A stretch of 7,099 nt of DNA from Chloroflexota bacterium (lineage in GTDB: Bacteria > Chloroflexota > Anaerolineae > Anaerolineales > UBA11858), in NCBI GenBank assembly GCA_030666985.1, contig DAOUWT010000131.1:1-7099 (forward strand), given 5' to 3'. A program made the translations under genes and the position numbers. Positions 1-5,616 of the stretch are shown here, piece by piece. The notes below the pieces were generated by a model that saw nothing but the letters and a program-made list of their open reading frames with translations, made no database searches and was not told the origin of the DNA. The first letter of the stretch is position 1; every line of letters begins with the position of its first letter.

Positions 1-56
1 CCATCCGCTGGATCTGGCGATCCAGCTCGAGCGCAGGATAACGCAGCCCTCCCCCC
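1..56. repeat. Direct repeat, copy 1 (hairpin-bearing, 93-bp period)
   Basis: This 56-bp segment recurs at 94-149 with two mismatches (positions 38/131 and 53/146). It contains an 8-bp inverted repeat, 7-14 pairing with 19-26 around a TGGC loop, followed by a palindromic GCTCGAGC at 26-33. It starts exactly at the window edge, so further copies may lie upstream. No coding region is visible in 1-207. The element looks like an intergenic palindromic repeat; its class is not recognised. Confidence 0.8.
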
Positions 57-60
57 AAAC

Positions 61-91
61 ATGCTCGAGGGGGAACGACAGTTCCCCCGGA
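61..91. repeat. Dispersed hairpin repeat, left copy
   Basis: Perfect 8-bp stem: GGGGGAAC at 69-76 pairs with GTTCCCCC at 81-88, with loop GACA. The 31-bp unit is repeated in the same orientation at 6827-6857 with one mismatch, which lies in the loop, so both arms are identical in the two copies. It sits between the two copies of the 56-bp direct repeat. The spread of the unit to both ends of the gene cluster suggests a dispersed REP- or MITE-like family, but the family cannot be named from sequence alone. Confidence 0.8.
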
Positions 92-93
92 TA

Positions 94-149
94 CCATCCG
101 CTGGATCTGGCGATCCAGCTCGAGCGCAGGGTAACGCAGCCCTCCTCCC
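94..149. repeat. Direct repeat, copy 2
   Basis: Second copy of the unit at 1-56, with two mismatches. The inverted repeat is kept intact (100-107 with 112-119). It ends about 60 bp before the LCP1 start codon. Bases 150-207 are pyrimidine-rich and show no convincing promoter or Shine-Dalgarno. Confidence 0.8.
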
Positions 150-207
150 CGCGCGAGAACAAAAGAATTGATAGCAACTCTTCTCCCCTCTCACCGCATA
201 AACTAAA

Positions 208-1317
208 ATGGAAAAAAACTTAAAAATACTCTTCGCTTTCATCCTGCTCCTTCTGCTAATGCTGGTCATTGGTTCAGTAGTTAGCAGACCTAAGCAGAGC
301 GAAACACCCGATATCGTTATCCGCCCCCCCGCCGAAACTCCTGAGAAAACTGTCAGCAATCCTCCATCTCGTACCTCAACGTTCACACCAACACCTTTCC
401 AATCCACCACCTCTACAGGTACTATTTTGCCCATAAAGTTCCCCACCAATACCTTGGTCCCGCCTACACCTTTCCCAACTCTCCCGTATGAGTACCTATA
501 TCCACCAGTAGACCAAAATTCCTACCAACGGGTTCCTCTCATCCCCCAACCCAAAAAACAGATCAATATACTTGTCCTAGGGAGCGACCATTTTGGGGAT
601 AGGAGGGGTTACCGAACTGACGCCATCATGCTGGTAACGATCAATACCAAAGATGATACGGTACACATTACCTCATTCCCGCGAGATCTCTATGTTTATA
701 TACCGGGCTGGACTGTTCAACGAATAAACACTGCTTTCCCCCATGGAGGCTTTGAATTGCTGGCTGATACACTAGAATATAATTTTGGGGTTCGGCCTGA
801 CTATTATGCATTGATCCATGTTTCATTCCTTGAAGAAGTTGTCGAGGACCTAGGCGGGATCACGGTACAAGTAGAGAAAACGCTTTGTGATTATCGCCCG
901 GATTATAGTGGGCAATATTGCCTCTTCCCCGGCGAACGCTACATGGATGGTGCAACAGCGTTCTGGTACGCTAAATCTCGTCACACAGGAGAAAATGATT
1001 TTGGGCGGAATAGACGCCATCAGGAATTATTACGAGGTATTTTCAATCAAGCATTGGAGATAAAGGCTCTTACCAAGATACCCAAACTTTATAACACCTA
1101 TAAAGATAACGTCGACACAAATATGAAGCTAGGATCTGTTTTAAAACTTCTTCCAACGGCAACTAAGTTAATAGATCAATCTCGCATCACGCAGTATTTC
1201 ATTAGCCAAGACGAAGTAATTAACTGGACAACGACTGGAGGCGCGCAAGTTTTAATTCCTCAACCAAAGTTGGTACGGGATATCCTTCTCCAAGCCCTAA
1301 ATAGCCCCACCCCATAA
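208..1317 (+). CDS. LCP (LytR-CpsA-Psr) family cell-wall polymer transferase, LCP1
   Basis: Predicted membrane-anchored LCP protein of 369 aa. The family transfers undecaprenyl-linked polymers to peptidoglycan or other cell-surface acceptors, acting outside the membrane. Residues 6-24 form one hydrophobic anchor. Residues 28-117 are a Thr/Pro/Ser-rich linker. The LCP domain runs about 119-283 and shows the family signatures: G-Y-R-T-D (R136, D138), SFPRD (R159, D160), Y-A-K-S-R (R258), and D-F-G-R-N-R-R-H-Q (D264, R267, R270). K256 replaces the usual first Arg of the Y-A-R-x-R motif, a conservative change. C227 and C238 could form an extracellular disulfide. The ATG at 208 is chosen because an in-frame TAA lies at 199-201 and the next Met is inside the anchor. 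No Shine-Dalgarno is visible, so initiation may be leaderless or SD-independent. The gene ends in tandem stops (TAA TGA). The family is secure; the polymer it handles is unknown. Confidence 0.93.
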   Translation: MEKNLKILFAFILLLLLMLVIGSVVSRPKQSETPDIVIRPPAETPEKTVSNPPSRTSTFTPTPFQSTTSTGTILPIKFPTNTLVPPTPFPTLPYEYLYPPVDQNSYQRVPLIPQPKKQINILVLGSDHFGDRRGYRTDAIMLVTINTKDDTVHITSFPRDLYVYIPGWTVQRINTAFPHGGFELLADTLEYNFGVRPDYYALIHVSFLEEVVEDLGGITVQVEKTLCDYRPDYSGQYCLFPGERYMDGATAFWYAKSRHTGENDFGRNRRHQELLRGIFNQALEIKALTKIPKLYNTYKDNVDTNMKLGSVLKLLPTATKLIDQSRITQYFISQDEVINWTTTGGAQVLIPQPKLVRDILLQALNSPTP

Positions 1318-1450
1318 TGACGTCTGGAAAAAACGCCGCCCAACTTCCTCGCAACGACACTGCACTATTTTCTATATACGATTGCCCTAGATGAGTGAAC
1401 ACGCTCCCTAGAATTAACGGATAATTATGGTAAGATGAGTAAAGTTTGCT

Positions 1451-1456
1451 TATAAT
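1451..1456 (+). promoter_or_regulatory. Candidate -10 box of the kinase operon
   Basis: Perfect TATAAT 22 bp upstream of the kinase ATG. A TG dinucleotide sits two bases before it, one base further than a classical extended -10. No good -35 is found 16-18 bp upstream. The expected start of transcription (about 1462-1464) falls inside a run of eight A (1461-1468), giving a very short leader. Confidence 0.45.
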
Positions 1457-1466
1457 CAATAAAAAA

Positions 1467-1473
1467 AAGAGAG
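1467..1473 (+). promoter_or_regulatory. Shine-Dalgarno deciding the kinase start
   Basis: AAGAGAG ends five bases before the ATG at 1479. It supports that start over the in-frame TTG at 1446, which overlaps the candidate -10 and would add 11 non-family residues. Confidence 0.6.
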
Positions 1474-1478
1474 AAATC

Positions 1479-3092
1479 ATGGAACCACAACCATTATCAG
1501 ACGATCTTCGACGTTACGCTATCCTTATTTGGCATTGGGCCTGGCTAATTGTCATGGCAACTGTCCTCGCTGCTGTATCGGCCTATTTGGTCAGCCAGCA
1601 AATGACCCCCATCTATCAGGTCTCTGCTACTTTGATGATCAACGAGGCGCCCGGTACCGGTGGCGTGGATTATTCATCGGTTCTCGCCAGCCAGCGTCTC
1701 ACGCAAACCTACGCGGAAATGTTGACCACGCAGCCAGTTTTAGATGAAGTTATTCAGCAATTAAGCTTGCCCATGGAGGCCAAAGAGCTTAAGGAGATGG
1801 TTACAGTTCAACCTGTCCGGGACACGCAACTTATTGATATTCAGGTGGAGGACATTGATCCTAACCGCGCGGCAGCCATTGCTAATGCGATAGTGATTGT
1901 ATTCTCCGACCAGAATACCGCGATGCAAGAAGCCCGCTATGCAAGCACCAAAGAAAGCCTTAAAACACAATTAGATGAGATTCAACGTCAGATTGATGAA
2001 GTTAATACTACCTTGGCAGCTTTAGGAGATGGTACTGAAACCCAGGCAGAACGAGATCGATTGGAATCTACCTTGACCCAATATCGCCAAACCTATGCTT
2101 CCACTTTACAAAGTTATGAGCAGGTTCGTCTCTCAGAGGCTGAGACCATCTCCAATATTGTACAGGCAGAAAGAGCTGTTCCTTCTGATGTTCCTATCAG
2201 TCCTCGGATATTAATGAATACCGCTTTAGCTGGCGTTGTGGGGGCTATGCTGGCAGTTGGGGTGATATTCCTCATTGAGGCTTTGGATGACACCATTCGA
2301 GGCCCGGATGAAGTCACTCGTTATCTTCAATTGCCGGTTTTGGGTGTAATTCAGCAAGTTGATGAATCTGAAGAGCTTATAACAATCTCAGAACCTCGTT
2401 CACCTGTTTCTGAAGCCTTTCGTTCCTTACGGACAAGTATTCAGTATACGAGTGTAGACTTTCCTCTCCGCAAAATTTTGGTCACCAGCCCTATGCAAGG
2501 AGAAGGAAAAACAACCATAGCTACGAACTTGGGTATCGTTCTGGCGCAGGGGGGTAAAAAAGTTTCCCTTGTGGATGCAGATCTAAGACGCCCTACTCTT
2601 CATCGTAAAATGCGGGTTTCAAATCGGCGTGGGTTGACTTCTTTGTTTATGGGAGAGGATATTCACTTGGATGGCGCTTTGCGTGAGTCAAGCGTATCTG
2701 GTTTGTTCCTGCTCACTTCTGGAAATTTGCCTCCCAACCCTGCTGAATTGATGGGCTCTGAGCGCATGCGTAGAGTCTTATCCAATATCGAGGAACGCTC
2801 TGATGTAGTAGTAGTGGATTCGCCGCCTGTGACCGCTGTTACCGATGCTGTTATTCTAAGTAAACACGTTGACGGTATTCTCTTGGTCATGCAACCCGGG
2901 AAAACAAAACTCGCTGCGGCTCAAAAAATTGTCGAAGAGTTGAGACGTGTAGGAGCTAACCTTATTGGAGTGGTCTTGAACAATGTAGGAGCGAATGGTT
3001 CTCGTTATTATTCATACTACTATTCCTATTATTACGCGGATGAGTATTATGGGGATCGTAGGCCACGTAAGAAGAGAAAAAAGAAACGGTGA
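1479..3092 (+). CDS. Wzz-type polysaccharide co-polymerase / bacterial tyrosine autokinase (BY-kinase)
   Basis: A 537-aa single-chain protein combining a chain-length (Wzz) domain with a cytoplasmic BY-kinase, as in Wzc or fused CpsC-CpsD. TM1 is about residues 14-38. The extracytoplasmic region includes a predicted coiled coil (about 150-230) and is much shorter than in ~720-aa Wzc. A Pro-rich stretch (234-242) precedes TM2 (about 249-269). The kinase shows the EX2RX2R oligomerisation motif (E312, R315, R318), Walker A S-P-M-Q-G-E-G-K-T-T (337-346, K344), Walker A' L-V-D-A-D-L-R-R-P (364-372, D366 and D368) and Walker B V-V-V-V-D-S-P-P (443-450, D447). The tail carries ten Tyr within residues 510-524, then a highly basic end (527-537). 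Family knowledge says that Tyr-tail autophosphorylation, reversed by an LMW-PTP, tunes polymer export and length; such a phosphatase lies three genes downstream. The stop is three bases before the next gene, indicating co-transcription. Confidence 0.95.
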   Translation: MEPQPLSDDLRRYAILIWHWAWLIVMATVLAAVSAYLVSQQMTPIYQVSATLMINEAPGTGGVDYSSVLASQRLTQTYAEMLTTQPVLDEVIQQLSLPMEAKELKEMVTVQPVRDTQLIDIQVEDIDPNRAAAIANAIVIVFSDQNTAMQEARYASTKESLKTQLDEIQRQIDEVNTTLAALGDGTETQAERDRLESTLTQYRQTYASTLQSYEQVRLSEAETISNIVQAERAVPSDVPISPRILMNTALAGVVGAMLAVGVIFLIEALDDTIRGPDEVTRYLQLPVLGVIQQVDESEELITISEPRSPVSEAFRSLRTSIQYTSVDFPLRKILVTSPMQGEGKTTIATNLGIVLAQGGKKVSLVDADLRRPTLHRKMRVSNRRGLTSLFMGEDIHLDGALRESSVSGLFLLTSGNLPPNPAELMGSERMRRVLSNIEERSDVVVVDSPPVTAVTDAVILSKHVDGILLVMQPGKTKLAAAQKIVEELRRVGANLIGVVLNNVGANGSRYYSYYYSYYYADEYYGDRRPRKKRKKKR

Positions 3093-3095
3093 GAG
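3091..3095 (+). promoter_or_regulatory. Shine-Dalgarno bearing on the LysM1 start
   Basis: GAGAG overlaps the end of the kinase gene (TGA at 3090-3092). It abuts the ATG at 3096 but sits six bases before the in-frame ATG at 3102, which is the better spaced start. The two choices differ by two residues (Met-Asn). Confidence 0.5.
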
Positions 3096-4034
3096 ATGAA
3101 TATGAAAGGTCCCCATAATCCTTTATCCCAACTCAACAAATACACTGATGAAATATGTCCCTACTTAGGGCTAGTTTCAGATCCAGAGACGCGCTTCAGC
3201 AATCCTAATTGGGAGAACTATTGTCACCGTGTTGAGCCAGCTCAATCTGTCTCCTATGCCCATCAAGAGGAGATGTGTTTTACACCAAAATATTCCCGTT
3301 GCTCTGTCTACCAGGCGGAAGGAAAAAAATCTTTTCCATCTGAGTTTAAGGGGGAGGGCCTACCCCTTGGCGGAAGGGGCAGGTTTTCTTGGTGGTGGAT
3401 TGGTGGATTGATCATCGTGGCGGCAGTGATTTTCGTTGCCATTCGGCCTGGTATCTTTTTTGCCCCCTCAACCGCCTTAACTCCAGTTGGTGGTGATGTC
3501 CCAACTTCAACACCAGCAATGGCCGGTGATGCGAGTACCCCTTCCAATATGCAGGAAGAAGAGAGTACCTCATCCGCTCCTACTATTAGCCCTACCCCAA
3601 CCATAACATCAACCCCCACAAAGACGCCAACTCCCACCATAACCCCTACAATCACACCGACGCCAGGCCCTGCTCTTGGGACACCCTTTGGCGGTGATGA
3701 ACAATACGTGATCTATCGTGTCTCTGAGGGGGATAGCATGGGAGAACTATCTCGTTCTTATGATACGAGTCCTGAGGTCATTAGAGTATCCAGCGCCCTT
3801 CCTATAGGAAGAGGAATTTGGCCTGGTGATTTGTTGGTAATCCCTATCGGGCAAAGTGATCCTGACCAAGTTATCAGCTTTATACCCTTATATTTAGAGC
3901 GGAAGACCGATATTGATGAACTTGCGGCCAGATATGAGGTCTTTATTAGAGACATTCGTCTCTATAATAACCTGGGGGATGAAGAAATAATCCCGGGAAA
4001 TCGATGGCTGATCATACCAGCGAGAGGGGAGTAG
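3096..4034 (+). CDS. LysM membrane protein with N-terminal Cys4 region (LysM1)
   Basis: A 312-aa bitopic membrane protein, possibly starting at 3102 instead. The N-terminal ~95 residues hold four cysteines (C21, C43, C61, C69) spaced CX21CX17CX7C, with motifs C-P-Y-L-G-L and N-Y-C-H-R. The next gene has exactly the same spacing. A basic stretch precedes one membrane segment (about 98-121), so by the positive-inside rule the Cys region is cytoplasmic and the rest external. Residues 122-198 are a low-complexity Thr/Pro/Ser linker. A LysM domain follows (about 204-250: Y-x-V-x-E-G-D-S, ending L-L-V-I-P), then a second, more divergent LysM-like unit (about 260-309, ending W-L-I-I-P). LysM binds N-acetylglucosamine-containing glycans. 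A metal- or Fe-S-binding role for the cysteines is inference. No catalytic domain is visible; the gene lies three bases after the kinase. Confidence 0.85.
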   Translation: MNMKGPHNPLSQLNKYTDEICPYLGLVSDPETRFSNPNWENYCHRVEPAQSVSYAHQEEMCFTPKYSRCSVYQAEGKKSFPSEFKGEGLPLGGRGRFSWWWIGGLIIVAAVIFVAIRPGIFFAPSTALTPVGGDVPTSTPAMAGDASTPSNMQEEESTSSAPTISPTPTITSTPTKTPTPTITPTITPTPGPALGTPFGGDEQYVIYRVSEGDSMGELSRSYDTSPEVIRVSSALPIGRGIWPGDLLVIPIGQSDPDQVISFIPLYLERKTDIDELAARYEVFIRDIRLYNNLGDEEIIPGNRWLIIPARGE

Positions 4035-4064
4035 TGCTTCAGACGGGATCTCGAGGGTTTTTCA

Positions 4065-4088
4065 CGCTCGCAAAGGATCGCCAGATCC
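4065..4088 (-). repeat. Degenerate inverted fragment of the left-edge repeat
   Basis: GGATCGCCAGATCC at 4075-4088 is the exact reverse complement of the hairpin core at 10-23 (and 103-116). The flanking CGCTCG (4065-4070) also matches the complement of the repeat, with four mismatched bases between. It forms a 5-bp stem (GGATC/GATCC). It lies in the 78-base gap between LysM1 and LysM2 and may mark an old insertion or a small processing or attenuation hairpin. Confidence 0.5.
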
Positions 4089-4112
4089 TCATATGAGCTT
4101 GGTTCGGAACTT

Positions 4113-4976
4113 ATGAACAACGAAGATACTTGTCCATTTATTGGAAGAAAAAGCGATCAAAATACCAGTCATCTCTATCCTAGCAAGGGAAATTACTGTC
4201 ACCGGGCGAATCCTCCCCAAAGGATACAAATAACCCACCAAGCTGAACTATGTTTGAATGGCAAATATGAACAATGCCCGGCATATTCCCAGGATGGGTT
4301 GGAAAGGCTTCCGGCTGATATTGCCGTTCATAAGCGCAAGCGAAAGAAAAGATCCTTGTGGCCAGTTATAATTATAACATTAGGCTTGTTTCTGGTGACT
4401 GGTTTGTTCGTCTTTGGATTTGTATTTCCTTTGAGAGCTTCTGAAACGGGAGAGACAAAAACACCGAGGGAGTTGGCATACTATGCGACCCCTACCAGTT
4501 CCCCCCTGCCTTCTCTGACTCCTTTTAGAACCCTAACCCCCATTCCAACCTCAACCTTTACGCCTTTTCCCACCTCAACTCCTACTATAGCTTTCACCCC
4601 TTTCCCAACTTCTGGCCCAAGTTTGACCACCCCCTTTGGCCCCGATAAAAATTATTTAATTCACTCCGTACGCGCAGGAGATAGTTTTGCATATCTAGAG
4701 AATGAATACAACACAACCACAGAAGTAATTATGGCGATGAATGTATTAGGTAATATTTTACAGCCGGAAATGAAATTAGTGCTTATGCCTGGGCAAGCTG
4801 ACCCGACTGATTTGCCAAAATTCGAAGTAGTGTTCCTGGACCAGCAATTGGATGTGATTGAAATTGCGGGCATGTATTCGGCTTCGGTGGGGGAAATTCG
4901 TTATTATAATGCCTTGGGGCCTTCTGCCGAAAGCATCCCGGCCGGCCGCTGGTTGATCATCCCTGTAGAACAATAA
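4113..4976 (+). CDS. LysM membrane protein with N-terminal Cys4 region (LysM2, paralogue of LysM1)
   Basis: A 287-aa paralogue of the preceding gene with the same layout. The cytoplasmic N-terminus has C7, C29, C47 and C55, again CX21CX17CX7C, with shared residues (C-P-x-x-G, N-Y-C-H-R, H-Q-x-E-x-C). Next come a strongly basic stretch K-R-K-R-K-K-R (about 74-80), one membrane segment (about 81-105), and a Thr/Pro/Phe linker with repeated T-P-F-P-T-S (to about 174). A LysM domain (about 180-227: H-S-V-R-A-G-D-S) and a second divergent LysM-like unit (about 236-284, ending R-W-L-I-I-P) complete it. The linkers differ in sequence although both folded ends are conserved, which points to an old tandem duplication with the ends under selection. 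No clear Shine-Dalgarno precedes the ATG. Tandem stops (TAA TAG) end it 13 bases before the phosphatase. Its specific function is not known. Confidence 0.85.
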   Translation: MNNEDTCPFIGRKSDQNTSHLYPSKGNYCHRANPPQRIQITHQAELCLNGKYEQCPAYSQDGLERLPADIAVHKRKRKKRSLWPVIIITLGLFLVTGLFVFGFVFPLRASETGETKTPRELAYYATPTSSPLPSLTPFRTLTPIPTSTFTPFPTSTPTIAFTPFPTSGPSLTTPFGPDKNYLIHSVRAGDSFAYLENEYNTTTEVIMAMNVLGNILQPEMKLVLMPGQADPTDLPKFEVVFLDQQLDVIEIAGMYSASVGEIRYYNALGPSAESIPAGRWLIIPVEQ

Positions 4977-4989
4977 TAGACACTAATTT

Positions 4990-5463
4990 ATGCCATCCGT
5001 ACTCTTCGTTTGTACCGCTAACATAATCCGTTCTCCCATGGCGGAGGCGCTTTTCCGGCAGATGGTGGGGGGGATGGACCATCCCCAGGCTTGGGCAGTC
5101 TCCTCAGCGGGAACCTGGACCCGAGCGGGATCCCCCCCCCATACGATAATCCTGGACTTGTTGGGGAAGCTCGGCATCGACATGCGCGGTCACCGCTCCC
5201 TGGAAGTGAACGAACGTATGCTTGCCGCATCTGACATTGTCTTGGTCATGGAAAGTGGCCATAAAGAAGCCTTGTGCGTGGAATTCCCAAATCACGCTAA
5301 TAAAATCTTTCTGCTCAGCGAATTAGCGAGCATAACCCAAGATGTTGTGGATCCTATTGGCGGCCCTTTGCTTGACTACAAAGCTACCCTGGATGAAATA
5401 AAAAGATACCTTCAAGATGCCCCATCTCGTATTATGGCATTGATGCAGAAGAAGGGGTTGTAG
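4990..5463 (+). CDS. Low-molecular-weight protein tyrosine phosphatase (Wzb-like)
   Basis: A 157-aa cytoplasmic phosphatase of normal family length, the likely partner that dephosphorylates the Tyr tail of the upstream BY-kinase. The CX5R P-loop is at the N-terminus: C8-T-A-N-I-I-R14-S15, with nucleophile C8 and phosphate-binding R14. The usual second Cys of the loop (C-x-G-N-x-C-R-S) is Ile13 here, so the redox-protective disulfide seen in some members is not possible. S-S-A-G-T (38-42) and R-G-H-R-S (66-70) fit the family. D121-P122 is the expected general acid, followed by Ile rather than the common aromatic residue. An in-frame TAA at 4984-4986 fixes ATG 4990 as the first start; no Shine-Dalgarno is visible. 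The gene contains a G7 (5067-5073) and a C9 (5132-5140) tract, both compatible with the intact frame. It is the last gene of the closely packed operon. Confidence 0.93.
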   Translation: MPSVLFVCTANIIRSPMAEALFRQMVGGMDHPQAWAVSSAGTWTRAGSPPHTIILDLLGKLGIDMRGHRSLEVNERMLAASDIVLVMESGHKEALCVEFPNHANKIFLLSELASITQDVVDPIGGPLLDYKATLDEIKRYLQDAPSRIMALMQKKGL

Positions 5464-5517
5464 CCCTTACCCCCTAACCCGCCTCTCCTAACTCCTAACT
5501 TGCTTCTCCCCCGCCCC

Positions 5518-5562
5518 TTGTTTTTCGGTACACGCCATGATATTATCTTGCCTGGCTATAAT
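5518..5562 (+). promoter_or_regulatory. Candidate promoter(s) of LCP2
   Basis: Two overlapping possibilities are visible. TTGTTT (5518-5523) and TATTAT (5541-5546) are separated by exactly 17 bp. A perfect TATAAT at 5557-5562 lacks a good -35 but has a TG two bases upstream, the same arrangement as ahead of the kinase. The 153-bp gap also suggests separate transcription of LCP2. Confidence 0.4.
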
Positions 5563-5604
5563 CGACTGTCTTTTCAAGGATAATTTCGTCAAACACTGAA
5601 AATC

Positions 5605-5608
5605 GAGG
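5605..5608 (+). promoter_or_regulatory. Shine-Dalgarno of LCP2
   Basis: GAGG ends eight bases before the ATG at 5617 and supports that start, which places the membrane anchor at the N-terminus. Confidence 0.5.
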
Positions 5609-5616
5609 TTTATTTT

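Noticed and set aside
1..149. Possible mini CRISPR: two long repeats with a 37-bp spacer
   Set aside because: Only two units are seen, the repeats are longer than typical, the spacer is itself a palindrome repeated at 6827-6857, and no cas gene is present.
1446..1478. TTG start giving an 11-residue longer kinase
   Set aside because: It overlaps the candidate -10 box and lacks a Shine-Dalgarno, whereas the ATG at 1479 has one and begins the family-like N-terminus.
1318..1478. Terminator between LCP1 and the kinase
   Set aside because: No stem followed by a T-tract was found, only a short direct repeat CCCTAG, so LCP1 transcripts may read into the kinase.
1220..1480. Minus-strand open frame of 86 aa
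   Set aside because: It overlaps the LCP1 end and the gap, has no recognisable domain or start signal, and behaves as a chance frame.
3308..3655. Minus-strand open frame of 115 aa rich in Val and Gly
   Set aside because: It is the antisense image of the Thr/Pro linker of LysM1; the low-complexity sequence alone keeps it open.
4983..5295. Several minus-strand frames opposite the phosphatase
   Set aside because: They are antisense to a well-supported gene in GC-rich sequence and match no family.
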